In this document: positions 27,148 to 35,749 of the stretch, in pieces | Layout: each line of letters starts with the position of its first letter | Numbering within the stretch: the first letter of the stretch is position 1 | NCBI RefSeq assembly: GCF_041287255.1 | Contig: NZ_JBGGTX010000001.1 | Location: forward strand, 310,001 to 374,000 | Length of the DNA stretch: 64,000 nucleotides | Source of the DNA: Tamlana flava | Lineage (GTDB): Bacteria > Bacteroidota > Bacteroidia > Flavobacteriales > Flavobacteriaceae | Reading direction: 5' to 3' | Position numbers and translations under genes: made by a program | Notes under the pieces: generated by a model | Databases searched by the model: none | What the model saw: the letters and a program-made list of their open reading frames with translations, nothing else | Told to the model about the DNA's origin: nothing

Positions 27148-28992
27148 ATGGCTGAGGCAGCATCAGAAAATATCCCTAAGTTTTTATCCCTAACCCCTTT
27201 TTTTTCAGAGTTATCGCACGAATCCCTTCTACGTTTATCCAATAACGTTAGTGAGGAAACTTTCATTAAAAATGAAACGATTTTTAAAAAAGGAGATACT
27301 GGAGATTCGATGTACGTCATTACCCACGGTAAAGTTAAAGTCCATGAAAAAGGACATATCTACGACACACTAAAATCAAATGATTGTTTTGGCGAATACG
27401 CCTTAATAGATAATGACACCCGATCGGCCTCAGTAACTGCCTTGGAAAATACCAAAGTTTTAAAAATTGAACGTGAACAATTTTTCGATTTAATGAAAAA
27501 TGATAGTGGTTTTGCGCAAGGTATTTTGGCCGTTATGATAAAACGCCATCGCGAGCTTGATACCATTCAAGAGCGACTAGCTTCATCAAAATTGGAAATT
27601 GAAGTGGCGAACAGCAAATTGAGTGGCCTGATTGACGGCGCCATGGATGCCATTATTATGTTTAGCAACGATTTTAAAATACTTTTAACGAACCCTTCGG
27701 CCAACAAACTACTGGAAAATGAAGACGTGCTGCAACGCAATATTTTGTTTTTCTTTGATGACGACAGCGCAAATTTGATTGAAGGCATTGTTAGGGAAGA
27801 AAACAACAGCAAATCCATCAACAAATACTTGCCAAACATAGTTAAAGTTATTGGATCAAAAGATACTGAAACATTAAACGAAGGCACAATAAGCAAATAT
27901 GGTGAGGGTTCCAAAACCTTTTACACGCTCATTTTAAGAAATATTGAGGAGCGCTTGATTGCCGAAGATAAAATCAATTTACTCACCAAACAGACTGAAT
28001 ATTTAACCGAAGAAATACAGGAGCTCACAAATAGCTATGGAATAATTGCCGAGGATAAAAGCATGAAAAATGCCTTGAACCTCATTCAGCAAGTCGCAAA
28101 AACCGACGCTACTGTTTTAATTCATGGCGAAACAGGAACAGGTAAAGAACTTGTTGCCCGAGCCATACACAAAGAAAGCAACAGAAATGATAAACCCCTG
28201 ATTAGGATTAATTGCGGGGCCATTCCGGCCAACCTTATAGAAAGTGAGCTGTTTGGCCATGAAAAGGGAGCGTTCACTGGAGCTACAGCAAGTAGAAAAG
28301 GACGATTTTTATTGGCTGATAAAGGCACCATCTTTTTAGATGAAATAGGTGAAATGCCTTTAGAACTTCAACCTAAACTGCTGCGCATCATTCAGGAAGG
28401 CGAATTTGACCCTGTGGGAAGTTCAGAAACCATTAAAGTTGATGTTAGGATTATTGCGGCAACACACAGAAACCTTTTTGAGTTTTCAAAAGAAGGAAAG
28501 TTTAGGGAAGACCTATATTATAGATTGAATGTCTTTCCCATTGAAATACCCGCATTGCGGGATAGAGGCAATGATATTTGTTTAATTGCCGAGGAAATGA
28601 TTAAGCAGTTTTCAAAAAAACTAAATAAACCCATTGCTGAACTATCAGACAATGACAAGGCTCTACTAATCTCCTATCCTTGGCCAGGCAATGTTAGGGA
28701 ACTTCAAAATTTGATTGAACGTGCCGTTATTGTCTCCAAAAAAGGGAACATTAATTGGCAGACCATCATCCCAAATAATCTGGGTAAAGATGAAAGAGCA
28801 ATAGAGCCAGTCCAAGAAAAAATTTTGACTTCAAAAGAACTGGTCGCTCTTGAAAAGAAAAACATCTTGAAAGCCCTGAAACAGACCAAATGGAAAATTT
28901 CTGGTGAAAACGGTGCTGCCGAAATATTACAACTACCACCAACAACCCTCGCATCGAGAATTAAAGCCTTGGGTATTGAAAGGCCTGTTTAA
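27148..28992 (+). CDS. Sigma-54-dependent activator with N-terminal cyclic-nucleotide-binding domain
   Basis: A 614-residue enhancer-binding protein. Residues ~10-125 are a Crp-like cyclic-nucleotide-binding domain with the phosphate-binding cassette FGEYALIDNDTRSASV (E83, R92 and S93 match the cAMP-contacting residues of E. coli Crp). About 150-275 look like a PAS sensor. About 300-530 are the AAA+ domain with Walker A GETGTGKE, the sigma-54-contacting GAFTGA loop (near residue 375) and FLDEIGEMP. The C-terminal ~40 residues are a Fis-type helix-turn-helix (NGAAEILQLPPTTLASRIK). Immediately downstream are three dyads and a -24/-12 promoter ahead of osmC, its likely target. A class III cyclase gene is divergent to it. 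Confidence 0.93.
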   Translation: MAEAASENIPKFLSLTPFFSELSHESLLRLSNNVSEETFIKNETIFKKGDTGDSMYVITHGKVKVHEKGHIYDTLKSNDCFGEYALIDNDTRSASVTALENTKVLKIEREQFFDLMKNDSGFAQGILAVMIKRHRELDTIQERLASSKLEIEVANSKLSGLIDGAMDAIIMFSNDFKILLTNPSANKLLENEDVLQRNILFFFDDDSANLIEGIVREENNSKSINKYLPNIVKVIGSKDTETLNEGTISKYGEGSKTFYTLILRNIEERLIAEDKINLLTKQTEYLTEEIQELTNSYGIIAEDKSMKNALNLIQQVAKTDATVLIHGETGTGKELVARAIHKESNRNDKPLIRINCGAIPANLIESELFGHEKGAFTGATASRKGRFLLADKGTIFLDEIGEMPLELQPKLLRIIQEGEFDPVGSSETIKVDVRIIAATHRNLFEFSKEGKFREDLYYRLNVFPIEIPALRDRGNDICLIAEEMIKQFSKKLNKPIAELSDNDKALLISYPWPGNVRELQNLIERAVIVSKKGNINWQTIIPNNLGKDERAIEPVQEKILTSKELVALEKKNILKALKQTKWKISGENGAAEILQLPPTTLASRIKALGIERPV

Positions 28993-29023
28993 TCCCCTCC
29001 CATTCAAAAACTACAAATCATTT

Positions 29024-29077
29024 CACGACATTTCGTTAATTAAATAACGACATTTCGTTAATTTATGAAATATCGTT
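29024..29077. promoter_or_regulatory. Three upstream activator dyads (candidate enhancer) of osmC
   Basis: Three imperfect copies of AACGA-n4-TCGTT: CACGA-CATT-TCGTT (29024-29037), AACGA-CATT-TCGTT (29046-29059, perfect) and TATGA-AATA-TCGTT (29064-29077). Centres are 22 and 18 bp apart, about two helical turns, and lie about 90-130 bp before the predicted start site. This is the normal position for enhancer sites of sigma-54 activators, and such an activator is encoded 31 bp upstream. Confidence 0.7.
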
Positions 29078-29134
29078 AATTATTTAGCAGTCTAAATTCA
29101 ACTTATATAACTGATTACAAATTAGTTATATAGT

Positions 29135-29151
29135 TTGGCACGCCATTGGCT
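29135..29151 (+). promoter_or_regulatory. Sigma-54 (-24/-12) promoter of osmC
   Basis: TTGGCACGCCATTGGCT matches TTGGCACG-n4-TTGCT with the invariant GG and GC exactly 10 bases apart and one change in the -12 box. The predicted start is near 29162, about 35 bases before the osmC ATG. Confidence 0.8.
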
Positions 29152-29196
29152 TTACTTCAACCAAACAATAATGTTTAACAATTTAAATTTTAAAAA

Positions 29197-29751
29197 ATGA
29201 TTACAACAGCAAATGTAAAAAACGGTGTAAACGTAGACCAATTAGTAGAAACAATCGGTCATATTCAAGAACAACCGGAATTGGCAAAATTCGAATTCAG
29301 AGCAAAAAACAATTGGATTGATGGCGGACATTGCGTTTCCAGCATCAAAGGATTTTACGGTGCAGGCCAAGAAGATGCCACACGTGAAGAAACATTCACC
29401 ATGGAATGTAGCCACCCACATGTATTGCTTGGGAAAGACGAAGCCGCTACTCCACCAGAAGTAGTATTGCACGCTTTAAGTTCTTGTTTAACAGGAGCCA
29501 TGGTTTATCATGCAGCAGCAAACGGTATTGATATTGAAGGTGCAGAATCTACAATTAAAGGTACTGCTGATTTGCACGGCTTTTTAGGATTAGATCCTGA
29601 AGTTAGAACCGGTTTTAATGGCATTACAATGCAATTGAAGGTTAAATCGGATGCTTCTGCTGAGCAATTGGAAAATTTAGCTAAATTTTCTCCAGTATTC
29701 GATATGATTACAAACCCAACCCCTGTAAAAATTGAAATTATTAAAGGGTAA
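29197..29751 (+). CDS. OsmC/Ohr-family peroxide-detoxifying protein
   Basis: A 184-residue OsmC-family protein; such proteins reduce organic hydroperoxides with a pair of cysteines. The two expected cysteines are present in TMECSHPHVLLG and LSSCLTGAMV. The N-terminal ~40 residues are longer than in E. coli OsmC. It is expressed from a sigma-54 promoter with enhancer dyads (see those entries) and so should be under control of the CNB-domain activator just upstream. A hairpin lies 10 bp after the stop, before nifJ. Confidence 0.88.
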   Translation: MITTANVKNGVNVDQLVETIGHIQEQPELAKFEFRAKNNWIDGGHCVSSIKGFYGAGQEDATREETFTMECSHPHVLLGKDEAATPPEVVLHALSSCLTGAMVYHAAANGIDIEGAESTIKGTADLHGFLGLDPEVRTGFNGITMQLKVKSDASAEQLENLAKFSPVFDMITNPTPVKIEIIKG

Positions 29752-29760
29752 CAACAATTA

Positions 29761-29798
29761 AAAAAATGGCTACTCAACACGAAGTAGCCATTTTTTTT
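29761..29798 (+). terminator. Hairpin terminator or attenuator between osmC and nifJ
   Basis: AAAAAATGGCTACT (29761-29774) pairs with AGTAGCCATTTTTT (29783-29796), followed by more T. It sits 28 bases before the nifJ start, so any nifJ transcription from the osmC promoter must read through it. Confidence 0.85.
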
Positions 29799-29825
29799 CA
29801 CTTCCATTTTTCAACACCTTCAAAA

Positions 29826-32800
29826 ATGAAATCCACCACAAAGAAAATATTGAACGCAAATCAGGCCGTAGCACAAATAGCATATAAAACTAATGAGGTG
29901 TTTCCCATTTATCCCATTACGCCAGCCTCAGAAATAAGCGAATTGGTTGAACAATGGAGCGCAGAAAAAAAACTTGGTATGAATGACCATGTGCCATCTG
30001 TTTTTCAAATGCAAAGCGAGTCTGGCGTTGCTGGAGCCATGCACGGTGCGCTACAAACAGGGGCATTATCTTCAACGTTTACGGCATCACAAGGTTTGCT
30101 TTTGATGCTACCCAACATGTACAAAATAGCCGCTGAACTTACACCCAATGTTATTCATGTGGCAACCCGAAGTATCGCCACCCATGCACTTTCCGTTTTT
30201 GGTGACCATAGCGATGTTATGGCCGTTCGTCAATCTGGATATGCCATGTTAGGAAGTTCCTCTGTGCAAGAAGCCCATGATTTCGCCTTAATTTCACAGG
30301 CAGCTTCTCTTGAATCAAGAATCCCTTTTGTGCATTTTTTTGATGGTTTTAGAACATCTCATGAAATCAATAAAATAGATATTATAAATGATTCAACTAT
30401 TCATTCACTAATTGACCAACGACACATTCAAAAACATAGAAAAAGGGCTTTAAACCCTAACAATCCCATTTTAAGGGGTACATCTCAAGGTGCAGATGTA
30501 TTTTTTCAAAGTCGGGAAGCCATTAATTCATTTTATAATTTCTGTCCCGATGTTGTTCAAAATAAAATGGATTTGTTGGCCAATCATACAGGCAGAACGT
30601 ATAAACTTTTTGACTATGTTGGACATGAAGAAGCTGAACACATCATCATTTCAATGGCTTCATCAACTGAAACTATTGAAACCACAATCAATCAATTAAA
30701 TGAGAAAGGAAACAAATATGGCTTGATAAAAGTCAGATTGTTTCGTCCATTTAGCACCAAACATCTTATTTCAGTGCTACCAAAATCAGTGAAGTCCATA
30801 GCCGTTTTAGACAGAACCAAAGAACCTGGAAGTACTGGTGAACCTTTATATTTAGATGTTCTTCAATCCATTTTAGAAACTTATCAAAAAAGTGAGATTA
30901 GCTCGATACCACGAATTATTGGAGGTCGCTATGGGTTATCTTCAAAAGAGTTTACACCGTCAATGGTTGCGGCCATTTTTATCAACTTAAAACAAGAGCA
31001 ACCAAAAAATAACTTTACCATTGGCATTAATGACGACGTAACAAACTTAAGCTTGGACTATTCAGAAAACGTCATTTTAAAAAACAGTCACTATCAAGCC
31101 ATTTTTTATCAAGAAAAAAACAAAAAAGCCACCGAAAGCTTCAATAATACCTTAGAGCACATTGGACAAAACAAAAACTTATTTGTTCAAGGTTACATTG
31201 CTTGCAACTATAAAAAATCAAACAGTCATAACATCGCTCACCTGCGCATTGACAAAAAGCAAATTCGAGCACCATACTTAATAGAACAGGCCAATTTTAT
31301 CGGTTGCCAATATGCACACTTCACGCAAAACACTGATGTCATTAAAAAACTTATAACAGGAGGTACGCTCTTGGTTAACACTTCACAAACATCAAAAGCA
31401 TTTTGGCAATCGTTAACGGCTAAAACTCAAAAATTAATTACTAAGAAGAAAATACAACTCTTAACTGTAAACACTGATGAAATAAAAGCCAGTACTGTTT
31501 TGAATAAAAACAATATTTCAGAATTCCATGCTTGTTTTTTGGCTTTAAAAAATGACATAGACTTTAATGAAAACCTAATTAATTTATTGGATTTTATTTA
31601 TGAAGTTGAAACTACGATTACTAGCGAAAAAGAATCAACCAATATTGACTTTGATGAAGCATTTAATGCTTCGTTTTTAGGGCAACTTTTAAACAACCAA
31701 GGCAACGACATACCGGTTAGTCTTCTTCCAAAAGATGGCACCTATCCAACAGATACTTCAAAGTATGACCAAATAACAAACAACCATTTTTTACCAGAAT
31801 GGAATACCGATTTGTGCACACAATGTGGAGCGTGTAGTATGGCCTGCCCACAAGGAGCGTTAAGAATTAAAGTTTTTGAGGATACGTTTATTGCATCTTT
31901 ACCCGAAAAATTCGACTATGTTGTTTCCCAAGATTTTGACTTGATGAACTACACCATCCTAGTCAATCCCAATCAATGTAACGGCTGCAACAACTGTGTT
32001 GATGCTTGTCCTGTTAAAGCTTTAAAACTATTTAAAAAATCCGAAACGTTTAACGATGAAATCGAAAACTGGGACTATTTTGAAACCCTTCCAGAATTCG
32101 ACAGAAGGAAAATCAATGTTAATAAAGTGAGCCAACAGCAATTACAAGAACCTTTATTTAAATATTCAAGTGGTGTTGAAGGCTGTGGTGAGGCGCCTTA
32201 CCTAAAACTATTATCGCAGTTATTCGGTGACAGATTACTCATTGCCAATGCAACTGGCGCGAGTTCTATTTTTGGAGGTGCTTTACCGACAACCCCTTGG
32301 AGCAAAAACGCCAACGGACAAGGCCCTGCATGGTCAAATTCCCTGTTTGAGGACAATGCCGAATTTGGATTGGGTTATAAGTTTTCCAAAGACCAACAAG
32401 AAAACCAAGCAAAACAACTTCTAAAAAAACTTGCGCCTCATTTAGATATTGATTTAGTTAATGATATTCTTAAAGCGTCCCAACAAAATGAAATTGAAAT
32501 AAACAGCCAACGAGCACGGGTCAATAAGCTCAAGGGTTTATTGAACAAAATCTCAAAACCGGAAGCAAAACAACTTTTGGCAATTGTTGATAGTTTAATT
32601 AAAAGAAGCGTTTGGATTGTTGGCGGCGACGGCTGGGCATACGATATTGGTTATGGTGGATTAGACCATGCTATTGCCACCGGAAAGAATATAAACATCT
32701 TGGTATTGGACAATGAGGTTTACGATAATACGGGCGCACAAGCCTCAAAAGCAACACCTTTTGGAGCAGAAGCAAAATTTAAATTCAACGGAAAACAAAA

Positions 32801-33311
32801 ACACAAGAAAGACTTAGGACTTTTGGCCATGACTTATAACAATGTTTATGTGGCATCGGTAGCGATTGGAGCCGACCAAGAACAAACCTTGAAAGCCTTT
32901 AATGACGCTGAAAGCTTTGATGGCCCTTCAATTATAATTGCCTACTGCCATAGTGAATCCCATGGCATAGATATGAAAAACCCAACAAAGTACCATAAAT
33001 CTGCGGTTAATTCTGGGCAATGGTTATTGTACAGAAATGACCCGAGACGTGCTGAAAAAAGATTGAATACTTTGCAATTGGATTCCAAAGAGCCATCAAT
33101 TAAAATTCAAGATTATCTGAAATTGGAGGGTAGATTTTCAAAACTTTTTGACAATTACCCCGAACAATTCAACAGTAAAACTCGGCAAATTCAAAAGCAT
33201 ATAGATAGAAGGTTTGATAAATATCTAGCACTTTCTTGTCCTCCATTTATGAATAGAGCAAAACTTTTACAGAACAAAAAGATTAATCAACAACTAACAT
33301 ATAAAAATTGA
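29826..33311 (+). CDS. nifJ: Pyruvate:ferredoxin (flavodoxin) oxidoreductase
   Basis: Large single-chain enzyme that oxidises pyruvate to acetyl-CoA and CO2 and reduces ferredoxin or flavodoxin. The start is set at the ATG at 29826, giving 1161 residues; an in-frame ATG at 29766 lies inside the osmC terminator, and the conserved TTKKILNANQAVAQIAY follows 29826. Domains in order: pyrimidine-binding domain I (PIYPITPASEISE), domain II, two [4Fe-4S] clusters of the 2x(CxxCxxCxxxCP) ferredoxin insert at about 662-725 (CTQCGACSMACPQG, CNGCNNCVDACPVKA), and the C-terminal TPP domain (GGDGWAYDIGYGG, then LDNEVYDNTGAQ). For an otherwise respiratory lineage this suggests low-oxygen or ferredoxin-linked metabolism. 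Confidence 0.93.
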   Translation: MKSTTKKILNANQAVAQIAYKTNEVFPIYPITPASEISELVEQWSAEKKLGMNDHVPSVFQMQSESGVAGAMHGALQTGALSSTFTASQGLLLMLPNMYKIAAELTPNVIHVATRSIATHALSVFGDHSDVMAVRQSGYAMLGSSSVQEAHDFALISQAASLESRIPFVHFFDGFRTSHEINKIDIINDSTIHSLIDQRHIQKHRKRALNPNNPILRGTSQGADVFFQSREAINSFYNFCPDVVQNKMDLLANHTGRTYKLFDYVGHEEAEHIIISMASSTETIETTINQLNEKGNKYGLIKVRLFRPFSTKHLISVLPKSVKSIAVLDRTKEPGSTGEPLYLDVLQSILETYQKSEISSIPRIIGGRYGLSSKEFTPSMVAAIFINLKQEQPKNNFTIGINDDVTNLSLDYSENVILKNSHYQAIFYQEKNKKATESFNNTLEHIGQNKNLFVQGYIACNYKKSNSHNIAHLRIDKKQIRAPYLIEQANFIGCQYAHFTQNTDVIKKLITGGTLLVNTSQTSKAFWQSLTAKTQKLITKKKIQLLTVNTDEIKASTVLNKNNISEFHACFLALKNDIDFNENLINLLDFIYEVETTITSEKESTNIDFDEAFNASFLGQLLNNQGNDIPVSLLPKDGTYPTDTSKYDQITNNHFLPEWNTDLCTQCGACSMACPQGALRIKVFEDTFIASLPEKFDYVVSQDFDLMNYTILVNPNQCNGCNNCVDACPVKALKLFKKSETFNDEIENWDYFETLPEFDRRKINVNKVSQQQLQEPLFKYSSGVEGCGEAPYLKLLSQLFGDRLLIANATGASSIFGGALPTTPWSKNANGQGPAWSNSLFEDNAEFGLGYKFSKDQQENQAKQLLKKLAPHLDIDLVNDILKASQQNEIEINSQRARVNKLKGLLNKISKPEAKQLLAIVDSLIKRSVWIVGGDGWAYDIGYGGLDHAIATGKNINILVLDNEVYDNTGAQASKATPFGAEAKFKFNGKQKHKKDLGLLAMTYNNVYVASVAIGADQEQTLKAFNDAESFDGPSIIIAYCHSESHGIDMKNPTKYHKSAVNSGQWLLYRNDPRRAEKRLNTLQLDSKEPSIKIQDYLKLEGRFSKLFDNYPEQFNSKTRQIQKHIDRRFDKYLALSCPPFMNRAKLLQNKKINQQLTYKN

Positions 33312-33579
33312 ACCCTTAAGAGGAAATGACAAGACGAATGGACATAAAAGCCTCGGTTTTCCCAATCGACACACTATTTTTTTGTAACTTTAGGTCAGGT
33401 ATTGTTCAATTTTTTGAAAAATCACCCTGGTGAGCCATTCAACCTCTCAAGACTGTTTACTAATAACGCGCCCCAAATTCGTTAACGTTTTAAAGGATCT
33501 TAAAAGACTAAGATTTAAATATTGCCCTTTAATGGATAATGAAACTTTTGAATTAATTAACTTTTTATAAAACAGTAGA

Positions 33580-34620
33580 ATGCAGGATGACGCCTTTCAT
33601 TTGTATAAAAAAGCTATTAGGCTTGTATTGATTTACTTCAGTTCCATTATAATATTAGCCGTTCTTTTTTTGTTTTGCTGCTTTGATGTTATACCGCTTA
33701 ATGGGTTTAAATCAGGCCACAAACTATCTAATATTTATGACAAGAACTATGACGTTTCATTAGTTGGCAACTCAAAAGACAATGAAATGCTAAAATATGG
33801 CTATGAGCTATTTTCAAAAACACCAAAGTATTTAGGGCCCGATAATGGAAACCCCCAAATGGCATATCAAGGCAATAGACTTGCCTGCAGAAACTGCCAT
33901 TTAAACCTGGGAACACAACCATTTTCCGCACCCTTGATTGGCATCATTCAGCGTTTTCCTCAATTCCGTGGAAGGGAAAATAAAATAGGCACTATTGAAG
34001 AACGCATTAACGGATGTATGGAACGTAGTATGAATGGCCGAGTTTTACCCGAAGACGGCAAAGAAATGAAAGCCATAGTAAGCTATTTAGAATGGTTAAG
34101 CAGACACGCCCCAAAAGATGGCAAAATTAAGGGTACAGGATTTGTTAAACTAGAAATTCCAAACAGAGCCGTAAATCTGGATAATGGCAACAAAGTGTTC
34201 ACCAAACATTGTGTTACATGCCATGGCAAAAATGGGCAAGGTAAAAAGGCAATCGATGGATACACTTTCGAATACCCACCTTTATGGGGAGAAAATTCTT
34301 TTAATAATGGCGCTGGCATGAACCGTGTAATTACAGCGGCTAAATTCATAAAAGGAAACATGCCTTTTGAGCTGGCCTCTTATGACTCACCCGTGTTAAC
34401 CGATGAAGAGGCTTATGATGTAGCAGGATATATCAACCAAAAACCGAGACCCCAAAAGCAAAATCCTGAACGAGATTTTCCGGACTTAAAGAAAAAACCC
34501 GTCTCGACACCTTATCCCCCTTATGCAGACGATTTTTCAATTGAACAACATCAATTAGGACCATTTCAACCAATTATGGCATTTTATAAAGAGAAGTATA
34601 ATATCACCAAAACCAAATAA
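33580..34620 (+). CDS. Dihaem cytochrome c, thiosulfate dehydrogenase (TsdA)-like
   Basis: A 346-residue periplasmic protein with one N-terminal membrane anchor (about 15-35) and two haem-binding CxxCH motifs (C103-C106-H107 and C211-C214-H215). The layout of two cytochrome domains and the C-terminal STPYPPYADDFSIEQHQLGPFQPI region resemble TsdA thiosulfate dehydrogenases/tetrathionate reductases. It is the first gene of a three-gene set with a Tat protein (2 bp gap) and a DsrE protein, which supports a sulfur-oxidation role. The electron acceptor is not known. Confidence 0.82.
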   Translation: MQDDAFHLYKKAIRLVLIYFSSIIILAVLFLFCCFDVIPLNGFKSGHKLSNIYDKNYDVSLVGNSKDNEMLKYGYELFSKTPKYLGPDNGNPQMAYQGNRLACRNCHLNLGTQPFSAPLIGIIQRFPQFRGRENKIGTIEERINGCMERSMNGRVLPEDGKEMKAIVSYLEWLSRHAPKDGKIKGTGFVKLEIPNRAVNLDNGNKVFTKHCVTCHGKNGQGKKAIDGYTFEYPPLWGENSFNNGAGMNRVITAAKFIKGNMPFELASYDSPVLTDEEAYDVAGYINQKPRPQKQNPERDFPDLKKKPVSTPYPPYADDFSIEQHQLGPFQPIMAFYKEKYNITKTK

Positions 34621-34622
34621 TT

Positions 34623-35300
34623 ATGAAAACAAACAACAGCAATTCCAGACGACAATTCCTAGGAGCTTTAGCCCTTGGCGCAACAGCAAGCACTTTTTCT
34701 GTGCTAACTAATCCAATTTACGCGAATATTCCAGTTTCTGACACAAAGAAAATGAATGACGCTGAAAACTGGTTTGACAATATTAAAGGGTCACACAGAA
34801 TCGTGTACGACGGATCAACACCCCATATGGGCTTCCCCATAACATGGAACTGGGCCTTTTATCTCACCAATAATGGCACTGGAACACCAGATGAAGATAT
34901 GACCGCCATGACTGTTTTAAGACACAGTGCCCTTGGATTGGCCTTAGAAGACAGTTTGTGGACAAAATATCCGTTAGGTGAGGTATTTAATGTTAAAAAA
35001 GCAGATGGCACCCCTTATAAAAGAAATCCTTATTACGAACCCCAAGAAGGCGATTTTCCGCTTCCACAAATTGAGGGCATTAAAAGGCTACAAGAAAGAG
35101 GCGCTATGTTCTGTGCGTGTGATTTGGCCACTAAGGTATACAGCAATGCAGTAGCAACACAAATGAACTTAGACCCTAAGGCAGTTTATGAAGAATGGGT
35201 TAACGGCGTTCTTCCGGGCATACAGTTAGTTCCTTCAGGGGTTTGGGCCTTAGGTAGAGCTCAAGAACATGGCTGCGGATACATCTTTGCAGGAGAATAA
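34623..35300 (+). CDS. Tat-exported protein of the tsdA-dsrE cluster, function unknown
   Basis: A 225-residue protein with a clear twin-arginine signal (NSRRQFLGALALGA, cleavage after about residue 35), so it is exported folded, often with a cofactor. The mature part has MGFPITWNWAFYLTN, an MFCACDLATK segment with two cysteines, and a C-terminal GVWALGRAQEHGCGYIFAG. The C-terminal part, with its preserved VPSGV-ALxxAQExGxxYI pattern, resembles the end of DsrE-like proteins. It starts 2 bp after the cytochrome gene and is followed after 13 bp by a DsrE gene. A sulfur-carrier or dehydrogenase-partner role is inferred from context only. Confidence 0.65.
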   Translation: MKTNNSNSRRQFLGALALGATASTFSVLTNPIYANIPVSDTKKMNDAENWFDNIKGSHRIVYDGSTPHMGFPITWNWAFYLTNNGTGTPDEDMTAMTVLRHSALGLALEDSLWTKYPLGEVFNVKKADGTPYKRNPYYEPQEGDFPLPQIEGIKRLQERGAMFCACDLATKVYSNAVATQMNLDPKAVYEEWVNGVLPGIQLVPSGVWALGRAQEHGCGYIFAGE

Positions 35301-35313
35301 AAACAAATAAATT

Positions 35314-35727
35314 ATGAAAACATTAATTAATCTAGTTTTGGCATTGGCCTTTACAGGAGTGGCTTATGCACAAGCTAAACCTGTCAAAATAGTATTTGAC
35401 GTAACTAGCAATAACACAAAAGTGCATGAATCTACTGTAAGACACGTTAAGGCAATGTCTAACGCATATCCAGATTCTAAATTTGAAGTTGTCATGTACA
35501 GTGGTGCCATGGACATGGTGCTTAAAGACAAATCTTCGGTTGCAGAAGATTTAGAAATCCTGGCACAGAAAGACAATATAGACTTTGTTATTTGCGAAGG
35601 TACCATGAAACGCCATAAGGTTGACGAATCAAAACTCATAAAAGGCGTAAAAACCGTACCCGATGGTATTTTAGAAATTATAGAAAAACAACAAGAAGGC
35701 TGGGGGTACATAAAAGAAGGACAATAA
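35314..35727 (+). CDS. Exported DsrE-family protein
   Basis: A 137-residue protein with an N-terminal signal peptide (cut after VAYAQA) and a DsrE/DsrF-like domain: VKIVFDVTSNNTKVHESTVRHVKAM, KFEVVMYSGAMDMVL, and the DFVICEGTMKRHKVDESKLI segment with a single cysteine in the usual place, ending in GILEIIEKQQEGWGYIK. Periplasmic DsrE relatives are thought to carry sulfane sulfur. It is the last gene of the tsdA-like operon and is convergent with the hybrid kinase gene. Confidence 0.8.
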   Translation: MKTLINLVLALAFTGVAYAQAKPVKIVFDVTSNNTKVHESTVRHVKAMSNAYPDSKFEVVMYSGAMDMVLKDKSSVAEDLEILAQKDNIDFVICEGTMKRHKVDESKLIKGVKTVPDGILEIIEKQQEGWGYIKEGQ

Positions 35728-35749
35728 TATTTTGCCCTTAATTGTTGGT

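Noticed and set aside
29024..29077. Short repeats as a CRISPR remnant
   Set aside because: The units are 14 bp dyads only 18-22 bp apart with no spacers of fixed length and no cas genes; enhancer sites fit better.
29766..29825. In-frame ATG 20 codons upstream as the nifJ start
   Set aside because: It lies inside the osmC terminator stem and adds a His/Phe-rich stretch unlike NifJ proteins; the conserved N-terminus begins at 29826.
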